Positions 8,228-15,476 of a stretch of DNA of 24,491 nt are shown here, piece by piece. Source of the DNA: an uncultured Peptococcaceae bacterium. GTDB lineage: Bacteria > Bacillota > Peptococcia > Peptococcales > Peptococcaceae. A program made the position numbers and the translations under genes. Location: the NCBI GenBank assembly GCA_938044045.1, contig CALIQN010000001.1, positions 1 through 24,491 of the forward strand, read 5' to 3'. The notes under the pieces were generated by a model that saw nothing but the letters and a program-made list of their open reading frames with translations, made no database searches and had not been told where the DNA came from. The stretch's first letter is position 1. Each line of letters opens with the position of its first letter.

Positions 8228-8880
8228 TGTTAGAAGAAATTATCAGAAAGATTGATCATACCAATCTTTCGCCTGTTGCTACGGAAGCGATGATTGACAC
8301 GCTTTGTACAGAAGCACTTCAGTATAAGACAGCCAGTGTCTGTATTTCACCAAATTACATCAAGTTTTGTAGAGAAAAATATCCTCTATTAAATCTTGCA
8401 ACAGTAATAGGTTTTCCTAATGGTTATAATCTTTTGGAAGTCAAGGCTTATGAGGCCAAGCTTGCTATTAGGGATGGCGTCGATGAACTTGATATGGTGA
8501 TGGATTTGACCCATATTAAAAATGGGGCTTGGGATAAATGTGAAGAAGCGCTAAAAATGATGAGAGCTTGCACAGAAGGAAAAATCCTTAAAGTTATTGT
8601 GGAAACAGGAGCGCTAGAAAGTAAAGAATTACAAAGACTTTGTGAAAGCTTAATCTTTTATGGTATAGATTACATCAAAACGTCAACAGGGTTTAATTTC
8701 AAAGAAGATCCTTTAGAAAAAACAAAGCAGATTCGTCAGTTTATTGGCCAAAGAGATTTAAAAATCAAGGTCTCTGGCGGTATACGAACAAAGGAAGATG
8801 TGTTAAAATATAAAGGACTGGAAATTGACCGTTTTGGTGCAAGTCAGCTTTTGGCTAATTTGATAAAAATGACAAAATAG
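8227..8880 (+). CDS. deoC: Deoxyribose-phosphate aldolase
   Basis: This 217-residue class I aldolase splits 2-deoxyribose-5-phosphate into glyceraldehyde-3-phosphate and acetaldehyde, the last step of deoxynucleoside breakdown. Family motifs are in order: IDHTNLSP (9-16), VIGFPNG (60-66), DELDMVMDL (86-94), KVIVETGAL (122-130), IKTSTGF with the Schiff-base lysine (Lys151), and KVSGGIRT with the relay lysine (Lys181). The start codon overlaps the gatB stop (TAATG), so it is translated as part of the gat operon. It has no deo neighbours (no deoB, pdp, nupC), which is an unusual setting. No convincing terminator follows before the M23 gene. Confidence 0.96.
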   Translation: MLEEIIRKIDHTNLSPVATEAMIDTLCTEALQYKTASVCISPNYIKFCREKYPLLNLATVIGFPNGYNLLEVKAYEAKLAIRDGVDELDMVMDLTHIKNGAWDKCEEALKMMRACTEGKILKVIVETGALESKELQRLCESLIFYGIDYIKTSTGFNFKEDPLEKTKQIRQFIGQRDLKIKVSGGIRTKEDVLKYKGLEIDRFGASQLLANLIKMTK

Positions 8881-8899
8881 TGAGAGCTTGGCAGATAGC

Positions 8900-8929
8900 T
8901 TGCCAAAGGGTTTGGAAATGGAGTATCCT
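8900..8929 (+). promoter_or_regulatory. Possible promoter for the M23 hydrolase gene, with a dyad over the -35 box
   Basis: TTGCCA (8900-8905) and TATCCT (8924-8929) are 18 nt apart in the deoC/M23 gap. The -35 box overlaps the right arm of a small inverted repeat, TTGGCA (8888-8893) and TGCCAA (8901-8906). The -10 box matches only four of six consensus bases, so this is a weak call. Readthrough from the gat operon could also express the gene. Confidence 0.33.
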
Positions 8930-8963
8930 TGTATGGCAGTAATTTAGAGGAAGGATAGTGGGT

Positions 8964-10187
8964 ATGAGAAAAAACGTAAAAAAATTGACCGCATCTGCGC
9001 TTTTGCTAGCCTTACTTTTTGGTACAAATCCGCTTTTTGCAGCTCAGAGTATTTCTGAATTAAAAAATAAGCAAAGTGATATTGATTCGTCTATTGAAAG
9101 CAACAAGAAAAAATTAGAGGCGACTTCTGATAAAAAAATTAAAACCTTAGATGATTTGAAAGCAATCAATCAAAATATTGCCTCAACGAAACAAACCATC
9201 AATAAATTGACAAATGATATTTCAGCAAAAGAAAAAGAGATTGTCGTTTTAGAAGATAAAATCAAAGAATCTCAAGCAAAACTAGAAAGAAAGATAACGG
9301 AATACAATAAGCGCCTTGTAGAAGTTTACAAAGAGGGTGATGTTAAGTATTTAGATGTCCTTTTTGGTGCAGAAGATTTCAATGATTTCCTAACACGTTA
9401 TCAATACATTCAATACATCAATGACAGTGATGAAGATTTGATGAAAGAAGTCAAAGAACAAAAGGCGAACTTGCAAGATCAACAAACACAAGTTGCCAAT
9501 GTTAAAAAGACTTTAGAAAGCAATCGTCAAGCGAAAGAAAATCGTAAAAATGAATTGGCTCAACTTGGCGAAAATAAACAAGCTTTAGTCACAGAACTCA
9601 CATCACAAGAAAAAGAAATTCAAAAGAATATCCAATCCATGGAACAAGCTTCTAATGAGATTGGGGCACAAATTCAAGCGATTCAAGCGCAACAAGCAGC
9701 CGCAGCGGCCGCTGCAGCAGCTGCTGCCAACCAAGGCAGTGGAAGCACTGGTAGTGGTGGTGCTGGTTATGATGGTGCCTATGTTCCGGCAAATGGTGTT
9801 TTGACCTTCCCAGTACCTAGCTATTATGGTGTCACTTCAGAATATGGTTGGCGTGGGGATCCATTCTCTGGTGGACAATCTTTCCACATGGGTATTGACT
9901 TAGGTGCTAGCATGGGGGCACCAGTCTTAGCAGCTGGTGATGGTAGAATTATTCTCCAAGAATACCATTGGAGTTATGGTAACTATGTGGTTATTGACCA
10001 TGGTAATGGTTTAAGTACGGTATACGCTCATATGAGTGCCTTTACCAAACCTTTTGGCTCTGTTGTCAAAGCAGGGGAACAAATTGGGGCAATTGGTACC
10101 ACTGGAGCAAGTACCGGTCCACACCTTCACTTTGAAGTTCGTGTCAATGGACAACATACGCAACCTAGAGGCTATTTGGGTATGTAA
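8964..10187 (+). CDS. Secreted coiled-coil murein hydrolase with M23 (LytM) endopeptidase domain
   Basis: This 407-residue exported peptidoglycan hydrolase has the CwlO/PcsB/EnvC architecture, although only the C-terminal domain shows catalysis. A signal peptide occupies residues 1-26 (MRKNVKKL, a leucine-rich core, cleavage near LFA-AQ). A long Lys/Glu/Gln-rich coiled coil spans about 30-240. An 11-alanine run (245-255) and a Gly/Ser linker lead into a complete zinc peptidase domain. Its ligands His308 and Asp312 (HMGID) and the HLH motif (His387, His389) are all present, so it should be active. The coiled coil in such proteins usually restrains the enzyme or docks to FtsEX; no ftsEX lies here. 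I chose ATG at 8964, 8 nt after AAGGA; a GTG at 8958 is an alternative adding two residues. Confidence 0.92.
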   Translation: MRKNVKKLTASALLLALLFGTNPLFAAQSISELKNKQSDIDSSIESNKKKLEATSDKKIKTLDDLKAINQNIASTKQTINKLTNDISAKEKEIVVLEDKIKESQAKLERKITEYNKRLVEVYKEGDVKYLDVLFGAEDFNDFLTRYQYIQYINDSDEDLMKEVKEQKANLQDQQTQVANVKKTLESNRQAKENRKNELAQLGENKQALVTELTSQEKEIQKNIQSMEQASNEIGAQIQAIQAQQAAAAAAAAAAANQGSGSTGSGGAGYDGAYVPANGVLTFPVPSYYGVTSEYGWRGDPFSGGQSFHMGIDLGASMGAPVLAAGDGRIILQEYHWSYGNYVVIDHGNGLSTVYAHMSAFTKPFGSVVKAGEQIGAIGTTGASTGPHLHFEVRVNGQHTQPRGYLGM

Positions 10188-10192
10188 GATAC

Positions 10193-10231
10193 AAAAAAAG
10201 TACTTTGAGAAAATCTCAAAGTACTTTTTTT
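10193..10231. terminator. Bidirectional intrinsic terminator between the M23 gene and the HAD gene
   Basis: GTACTTTGAG (10200-10209) pairs perfectly with CTCAAAGTAC (10215-10224) across a 5-nt loop. A seven-A tract lies to the left and a seven-T tract to the right. It lies 5 nt after the M23 stop and 9 nt before the convergent HAD gene end, so it should stop transcription from both sides. Confidence 0.94.
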
Positions 10232-10240
10232 ATTTGATTT

Positions 10241-10870
10241 TTAGATAAAGTTTTTAAGCTCGATAAGATCGTCGATAATTTTTTGAGGTTTGGCTTTTTT
10301 GAGCAAACTAAAGTCAATAGCCGTATAGGATACGCCTATACTGATAACCTTTGCCTCATTGGCAGCTATAATGTCAAAGGGGCTATCGCCTACCATACAA
10401 CTTTTGCTTGGCGCACTATCTAGCTGCTTTAAGGCCAAAAGGATGGGTTCGGGATGAGGTTTGTGATTTTGACAGTCTTCGGGGCCGATGACAACATCAA
10501 AAAGATTGTCCATTTCAAAATGTTTCAAATAACTGATGGCATTATTCCTACGTCTAGAGGTGACAATGGCTGTTTTGATGTTTTTTTCTTTGAGATGAGA
10601 AAGAATCGTCAAAGCATTGTTAAATAAACTGACATCATCATAGCCCTTGAGGTTGGCAAATTCATGGTAAGCGTTTAAAATATTGACCCAATTTTTTTTA
10701 TCAAAGCCTTGGATGGCTTTTTCTAAGGGAATACCAAAAGTACTGGCGATATCTTCTCTGGTGACTTTCACTTGGCTTTCTCTTTGCATGGCTTGCAAGA
10801 GGGCATTGATAATATGGTCATTGGTATTGATTAGGGTACCGTCTAAGTCAAATAGTACACTTTCTAACAT
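10241..10870 (-). CDS. HAD superfamily hydrolase (PpaX / phosphoglycolate phosphatase-like)
   Basis: This 209-residue cytoplasmic phosphatase has the four HAD motifs: DLDGTL with nucleophile Asp8 and Asp10, the threonine of IVTSRRRN (Thr104), Lys137 in NHKPHPEP, and MVGDSPFD (Asp162, Asp166). The helical cap between motifs I and II, together with the KPxPEP and GD motifs, places it near Gph, PpaX and similar subfamily I enzymes. The actual substrate could be pyrophosphate, phosphoglycolate or another small phosphate ester. I chose the ATG at 10870 because GGAG lies 9 nt upstream. An in-frame ATG at 10885, one base after the dinG stop, would add five residues but has no ribosome binding site. 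It is probably cotranscribed behind dinG. Confidence 0.88.
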   Translation of the reverse strand: MLESVLFDLDGTLINTNDHIINALLQAMQRESQVKVTREDIASTFGIPLEKAIQGFDKKNWVNILNAYHEFANLKGYDDVSLFNNALTILSHLKEKNIKTAIVTSRRRNNAISYLKHFEMDNLFDVVIGPEDCQNHKPHPEPILLALKQLDSAPSKSCMVGDSPFDIIAANEAKVISIGVSYTAIDFSLLKKAKPQKIIDDLIELKNFI

Positions 10871-10886
10871 CGTTTTGCACTCCATT

Positions 10887-13646
10887 TCATTGCGGTTTAT
10901 TTAGCCAAGAGGCTATCTTAAAGGCGATATCAGTGCTATCACCTTTGATTTTTGTTTGTTCTGGCAAGACATTTAAAAAACTCTTACCATAATTTTTTCT
11001 GACGATACGATTATCTAAGATAATGATAACCCCTTTATCATTTTTAGAGCGAATGAGACGCCCGACACCTTGTCTGAAACGAAGGACAGCTTTCGGTAAG
11101 CTGAGATAGGTAAAGGCAGATTTTCCATTTTTTTCCAAGTGTTCTGCTCTGGCACTTTCAATTGGCATAGTAGGCGGGGAAAAGGGGAGTTTAGTGATAA
11201 TGACTGCTTTTAAATAATCTCCTGAAATATCAACCCCTTCCCAGAAGCTGGAAGTACCCAAGACAATGGTATTGAGATTTTTTTTCATGGTTTCAATGAT
11301 GCTATTTCGATTTCCATCCTGACCATGACATAGAATATGATAATTTTTTAGGTTATGGCTTTCTTTGAGCATTAAGGCAACCCTATTCATCATAGCATAA
11401 GAGGTAAAGAGGATTAAAATACCACCATTAATCGCTGGGATGATGACTTCTAAGTCTTCTGCAATATGCTTGCCATAGGTTAAGTCATTGACCTTACTGT
11501 AATCTGGTCTGTGATTTAAGATGGCAATAAGGGATTGGGCATGATAATCAAATGGCGAAGTACAGATGTAACTGAGATAATCCTCTTTTTCCAGTAGGTA
11601 GTTTTGAGCCGTATAGTCCAAGCCATTGGAAGTGGCTAAAGTGGCTGAAGTTAAAATAACAGAGGGATAAAAGTCAAAAAGAGAGGCTTTCATGAGTTTA
11701 GAAATATCAATATAGGCCATACAACAAAGAAAATTTCCACCCCAGTTATTATTTTGTGCATTGAGCCAATAGACCATATTATCATTATCCCCATTAAGGA
11801 AGGTTTCTAAAGCTTGAAGTCCTTCTTCTAAGAGGCTCAGCGTAAAAGCGCCTTCTCGATAAATCGTTTCATAATCGCTATTGGATTCAATGAGCGTAAG
11901 CAGGTAGGTGAGCTTTTTGGAGAGGGTGAGAAGGTAGCTAGTATAGACACTAATCTTTGCTTGCAAATCCTGCCACCATTGGCTTCGGCGTTGTTTTTGA
12001 TTGAGGCGATACTCTCCTGTCGTTGCCAAGATGGTGGTTTGATTGGCCAAAGAGATAATTTCTTGACTCAGCTCACCAATGGGCTCACCGACTTCATTTA
12101 AATGATGGATTTGTTCCAAAATTTCTTCTTTTTCATCATGATCAGCAATGGAGAGCTCAAGTCTTTTTGAGAGTCTATCGGTTAAGCCTCTTTTTCTTGT
12201 TAGGGTAAATACTTGACGCTTTAGCTTATTGAAATCAATGGTAGTGGTAAATTGTTTGATGGCTTCATCTTCTAAGTGATGGGCTTCATCAATAATGAGT
12301 GCGCTTGCTTTAGGCAAGAGGTTGTGATCTGTTTTAACATGTTGGAGCAAAAGGGAATGATTGACAATGATGAGCTGGCTCTCTTGAGCACTACGACGAT
12401 TGTTAAAATAATAACAGGCAGTAAAATTTGGGCAAGACTTATTAAAACAGGTTTCTGTTGTAGAAGAGACCTTATGCCAAAATTGTGTTTCTAGGTTATT
12501 GAGATTGAGTTCTTCTTTATCACCAAAGGTTGTTCGTTCTTCCCAAATGACTAAGCTAGCAATAAAGAGAAGCTCATCTTTAGATAGAGAAGTGTCTTTT
12601 TTAAGCGCTTCAAAGCGTCTGAGACAAAGGTAATTATTTCGACCTTTACTGATGGTAACTGAAAAGGGATAGCCTAAAACCTTTTTTAAAAAAGGCAAGT
12701 CTTTATGATAGAGTTGCTCTTGTAGGGTCATGGTGTTTGTAGAAACAATGACCTTTTCATCATGCTCATAAGCATAAAGTAAGCCTGCTACCAGATAACT
12801 AAAGGATTTTCCCGTTCCCGTTCCCGCTTCGATAATGGCGTGTTTATGTTCAGTGAATGCCTTTTGAATGGTTTTTAACATTTCCAGCTGTTCCAAACGA
12901 TATTCAAATTGGGGCATGTTTTGGCTCAGTAGACCATCTTTCAAAAAAAAGTCAGGTGCATTTTTAAAAGTGAGTGCAGGTGTATCTTGGTAGAGGTTTT
13001 CTTCTTTTTTGGGAAGCTCAAAAATAGGCGCATCACTTATCGCTGATTCCGTTTCTATCGTATGACAAAAATCTGCTAAGTAGGGATCAAGAGGTGTGAG
13101 CATATTAGCGACTTCTAGTAAAGCGTAGGGAGAAATCTTAATGGCGTGTTCAAGGATCTTGAGGTAGACTTCTCCACAAACCAAGGCATCATTTAAGGCA
13201 CGATGATGGTTTAAGTCAGATACCCCTAGAAATTGCGCCAAAGCCTGTAATTTGTAACTCGACTTACAGGGTAAAAATAGCTTAGCGAGGTCATAGGTAT
13301 CCAAATATTGATTTTTGAGCTCAAAGCCTAAATGATATTCAAGGTGGGATTTATCAAAACTAATATTGTGTGCAATAAGGGTTTTGCCTTCTATCTCTTG
13401 CAAAAAGTCTGAGACAATATCATCCCAGATTGGAGCGTCTTGTATCATCTCATTGGTAATACCAGTTAAGAGGCTAATATCATAAGAGATTGTCATACTT
13501 GGGTTAATTAGTGTTTGCCAAGTACCAACACAGCGACCATTTTCATAATGGGCGAGTCCAATCTCTATAATACGGGCATCTTTCTCTAGCCCTGTAGTTT
13601 CGATATCTAAGGTTGTAAAAGTTTTAAATAAATCTAAGGTAAGCAT
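10887..13646 (-). CDS. dinG: DinG-family helicase with N-terminal DEDDh exonuclease domain
   Basis: This 919-residue fusion joins a DnaQ/PolC-epsilon-like 3'-5' exonuclease to an XPD/DinG superfamily 2 helicase. The exonuclease residues are complete: Asp14 and Glu16 (LDIETTG), Asp98 (NISFD), and His148 with Asp153 (HRALND). The helicase has Walker A GTGTGKS (275-281), the DEAH box (453-456) and motif VI FRQGVGRLIR near the C terminus. Four cysteines (Cys341, Cys400, Cys405, Cys411) follow a C-x58-C-x4-C-x5-C pattern. The last three match the spacing of the E. coli DinG iron-sulfur site. From memory, the S. aureus homologue lacks such a cluster and acts mainly as a nuclease, so this protein may keep both activities. 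The ATG start is preceded by AAAGGA at 8 nt. Likely role: processing of DNA repair or replication intermediates such as R-loops. Confidence 0.94.
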   Translation of the reverse strand: MLTLDLFKTFTTLDIETTGLEKDARIIEIGLAHYENGRCVGTWQTLINPSMTISYDISLLTGITNEMIQDAPIWDDIVSDFLQEIEGKTLIAHNISFDKSHLEYHLGFELKNQYLDTYDLAKLFLPCKSSYKLQALAQFLGVSDLNHHRALNDALVCGEVYLKILEHAIKISPYALLEVANMLTPLDPYLADFCHTIETESAISDAPIFELPKKEENLYQDTPALTFKNAPDFFLKDGLLSQNMPQFEYRLEQLEMLKTIQKAFTEHKHAIIEAGTGTGKSFSYLVAGLLYAYEHDEKVIVSTNTMTLQEQLYHKDLPFLKKVLGYPFSVTISKGRNNYLCLRRFEALKKDTSLSKDELLFIASLVIWEERTTFGDKEELNLNNLETQFWHKVSSTTETCFNKSCPNFTACYYFNNRRSAQESQLIIVNHSLLLQHVKTDHNLLPKASALIIDEAHHLEDEAIKQFTTTIDFNKLKRQVFTLTRKRGLTDRLSKRLELSIADHDEKEEILEQIHHLNEVGEPIGELSQEIISLANQTTILATTGEYRLNQKQRRSQWWQDLQAKISVYTSYLLTLSKKLTYLLTLIESNSDYETIYREGAFTLSLLEEGLQALETFLNGDNDNMVYWLNAQNNNWGGNFLCCMAYIDISKLMKASLFDFYPSVILTSATLATSNGLDYTAQNYLLEKEDYLSYICTSPFDYHAQSLIAILNHRPDYSKVNDLTYGKHIAEDLEVIIPAINGGILILFTSYAMMNRVALMLKESHNLKNYHILCHGQDGNRNSIIETMKKNLNTIVLGTSSFWEGVDISGDYLKAVIITKLPFSPPTMPIESARAEHLEKNGKSAFTYLSLPKAVLRFRQGVGRLIRSKNDKGVIIILDNRIVRKNYGKSFLNVLPEQTKIKGDSTDIAFKIASWLNKPQ

Positions 13647-13682
13647 GCTATATATCCTTTGTCAAATAGTTGAGTTTGCTTT

Positions 13683-13691
13683 ATTTTAGCA
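13683..13691 (-). promoter_or_regulatory. Possible extended -10 promoter for dinG
   Basis: On the minus strand the sequence TGC-TAAAAT forms an extended -10 box (TAAAAT at 13683-13688). It would give a start site near 13675 and a leader of about 30 nt before the dinG ATG. I see no good -35 hexamer at 16-18 nt, so this rests on the extended -10 alone. Confidence 0.35.
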
Positions 13692-13740
13692 CATTCTAGG
13701 ACAGGAGATAGGTATTTTTTGAAAAGTTTTCAAGAAACAC

Positions 13741-13769
13741 TTGACTTCTTTAGCGTGCTAAAGTATTAT
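13741..13769 (+). promoter_or_regulatory. Sigma-A-type promoter for the amino-acid transporter operon
   Basis: TTGACT (13741-13746) and TATTAT (13764-13769) are separated by exactly 17 nt. Transcription should begin near 13776, about 24 nt before the chosen ATG of the binding lipoprotein, so the leader is too short for a riboswitch. The spacer between the two boxes is occupied almost entirely by a perfect dyad, which suggests control by a DNA-binding protein. Confidence 0.82.
13748..13763 (+). promoter_or_regulatory. Candidate operator: perfect 7+7 dyad in the -35/-10 spacer
   Basis: CTTTAGC (13748-13754) and GCTAAAG (13757-13763) form a perfect inverted repeat around GT. It fills 16 of the 17 spacer bases of the transporter promoter. 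A dimeric repressor bound here would block RNA polymerase; a MerR-type regulator could instead twist the spacer, though MerR promoters usually have 19-20 bp spacers. The regulator is unknown and is not encoded nearby. Confidence 0.55.
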
Positions 13770-13799
13770 AGTAAAAAAACTGGTAAGGGGATAGTTAAG

Positions 13800-14738
13800 A
13801 TGAAATTTAAAAAATTAATGGTATTTTCTTTAATAGCGCTCATGAGTTTATCTGTAGTTGGTTGTGGTGGCGATAAGGCAGGACAAACAGCAGATACCAA
13901 TACGGCTACTAAGACAGATGCAAATCCTTGGGAAGCAACAACCAGTGGGGACGGCTCTTTTGATGCGGTCAAAAAAGCAGGTAAGGTTGTTGTAGGTCTT
14001 GATGAAGCTTATCCTCCAATGGGTTACCGTGATCCTAAAACCAATGAATTGATTGGTTTTGACGTTGATATGGGTAAAGAACTTGGTAAACGTCTTGGAC
14101 TAAAATTTGATTTCCAACCACAAGATTGGGATTCTATTGTTTCTTCTTTGGTGACCAAAAGAATTGATATGATTATTTCAGGGATGAATATGGAAGATGA
14201 TAGAATTGATGCTGTCAATTTTGTCCCTTATGGCTTAAGTGATCAAGTCATCATTGTAAAAAAAGATTATCCTGACCTTGATAAGTTAAAAACTATTGAT
14301 GATTACAAGGCTAAAGTTTTAGGTACCCAACTTGGTGGAACTGCAGCCACTGAGTTGCAAAATCTTGGCTTTGAAGATGGTAAAAACCTTAAACTCTATA
14401 AATCTTATCCAGATGTTGACTTGGACTTAGAAAATGGTAGAGTGGATGCTTTGGCAATTGATAGCTTTAGTGCAAAACGCTTTTTAGATACTGGTAAGTA
14501 TCAAGTTGCCTTTAATCTATCTGATGTGACTGATGATGGGAAATATGGCATGAAGAACATGATGGGGATTGCTATTAGAAAGAGCGATGGGGATTTACAA
14601 AACAAAATTCAAGAAACCATTGATGACATGCTTGTTGATGGGACGATGAAAGAAATTTCTATGAAGTGGCTTTCTATGGATATTACAGAACCTTTAGTTG
14701 CTGATGCCAAAGCACGTATTGAAAAAAGAAATAAATAG
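13800..14738 (+). CDS. Polar amino-acid ABC transporter substrate-binding lipoprotein (SBP_bac_3 family)
   Basis: This 312-residue lipoprotein captures an amino acid outside the membrane and delivers it to the permease encoded next. Residues 1-21 form a lipoprotein signal peptide (MKFKKL, hydrophobic core) ending in the lipobox VVGC, with Cys22 as the lipidated residue. A Thr/Asp-rich linker (about 25-52) leads to the family 3 binding domain. It contains VGLDEAYPPMGYRD, the signature IGFDVDMGKELGKRLG (85-100), the conserved arginine in MEDDRIDAVNFVPY, and KVLGTQLGGTAATEL in the second lobe. I reject the longer frame from TTG at 13719: the promoter lies downstream of it, it would bury the signal peptide, and AAGGGG stands 9 nt before ATG 13800. 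Ligand class (glutamine, arginine, cystine or other) cannot be fixed from sequence. Confidence 0.93.
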   Translation: MKFKKLMVFSLIALMSLSVVGCGGDKAGQTADTNTATKTDANPWEATTSGDGSFDAVKKAGKVVVGLDEAYPPMGYRDPKTNELIGFDVDMGKELGKRLGLKFDFQPQDWDSIVSSLVTKRIDMIISGMNMEDDRIDAVNFVPYGLSDQVIIVKKDYPDLDKLKTIDDYKAKVLGTQLGGTAATELQNLGFEDGKNLKLYKSYPDVDLDLENGRVDALAIDSFSAKRFLDTGKYQVAFNLSDVTDDGKYGMKNMMGIAIRKSDGDLQNKIQETIDDMLVDGTMKEISMKWLSMDITEPLVADAKARIEKRNK

Positions 14739-14744
14739 AATAGT

Positions 14745-14774
14745 ACTATCACCTAGTGAAAGCTAGGTGATAGT
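14745..14774 (+). terminator. Intra-operon hairpin after the binding-protein gene (weak or partial terminator)
   Basis: ACTATCACCTAG (14745-14756) pairs perfectly with CTAGGTGATAGT (14763-14774) across a 6-nt loop. The following bases, GTTGTTTAAA, are only mildly U-rich, so termination should be partial at most. Such hairpins between a binding-protein gene and its permease commonly protect the upstream mRNA and keep the binding protein in excess. That role is inferred here. Confidence 0.65.
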
Positions 14775-14798
14775 GTTGTTTAAATATGGAGGAATAAG

Positions 14799-15476
14799 AT
14801 GCATTTTTTAGTAGGTTGGGATTGGCAATTTGTGATAGAAAGACTATTTCCTAAGCTTCTTTCTGCTAGTGTCATTACCATTGAAATCGCCCTTTTAAGT
14901 ATTATTTTTGGGACGATAATTGGTTTTGTCGTTGCTTTGATGAAAATTAGCCATATTGGTGTTTTGCGTATCTTTGGGCAATTGTATACTTGGGTCTTTC
15001 GTGGTATTCCTCTTATTGTGCAATTATTCATCATCTATTTTGGGGTATCTGCTGCTTTTGCCATTAATTTGGAAGCCAAAACAGCTGCTATTGTAGGGAT
15101 TAGTCTTTGTGGTGGGGGCTATATCGCAGAGATTGTACGTGCTGCCATTCTTTCTATTGATAAGGGTCAGATGGAAGCAGCTTTGTCTTTGGGTATGACT
15201 CGTGCTCAAGCTTTAAGACGTATTATTATTCCTCAAACTTATCTTAGATTATTACCACCAATGAGCAATGAATACATTAACCTTGTGAAAGATACAGCCT
15301 TAGCATCAACGATTACCTTGGCTGAGATGTTAAGAGTTGCACAAACAGTCGCTACAAATGCTTTTAAACCCTTTGAAGCCTTTATCACTGTTGGGGCATT
15401 TTATTTGTTTATTACCACTGTTTTGACACTCATATTTGGTGCTTTGGAAAGAAAGTTGGGGGCGAGAGGAAAATGA
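14799..15476 (+). CDS. Polar amino-acid ABC transporter permease (HisMQ/GlnP type)
   Basis: This 225-residue inner-membrane subunit forms the translocation path. About five hydrophobic segments are visible (roughly 22-48, 52-82, 85-107, 160-180, 193-214). The cytoplasmic EAA loop that contacts the ATPase is intact: EAALSLGMTRAQALRR at about 126-141, followed by IIIPQ. The N-terminal part also has the family pattern TWVFRGIPLIVQLF. The ATG has GGAGG (14788-14792), 6 nt upstream. The stop codon overlaps the ATPase start as ATGA. A single permease gene implies a homodimer in the membrane. The membrane topology is my reading of hydrophobicity and is approximate. Confidence 0.94.
   Translation: MHFLVGWDWQFVIERLFPKLLSASVITIEIALLSIIFGTIIGFVVALMKISHIGVLRIFGQLYTWVFRGIPLIVQLFIIYFGVSAAFAINLEAKTAAIVGISLCGGGYIAEIVRAAILSIDKGQMEAALSLGMTRAQALRRIIIPQTYLRLLPPMSNEYINLVKDTALASTITLAEMLRVAQTVATNAFKPFEAFITVGAFYLFITTVLTLIFGALERKLGARGK

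Noticed and set aside
10036..10248. A 70-codon plus-strand frame over the end of the M23 gene
   Set aside because: It runs through the HLH active-site coding sequence in another frame and across the terminator hairpin; no sign of a real protein.
13719..13799. Longer N terminus for the amino-acid-binding lipoprotein, starting at TTG 13719
   Set aside because: The promoter boxes at 13741-13769 would lie inside the coding region, and the lipoprotein signal peptide with its lipobox begins cleanly at ATG 13800 with its own ribosome binding site.
13647..13799. T-box or amino-acid riboswitch ahead of the transporter genes
   Set aside because: The predicted transcript leader is only about 24 nt, too short. 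Control is more likely at the operator-like dyad.
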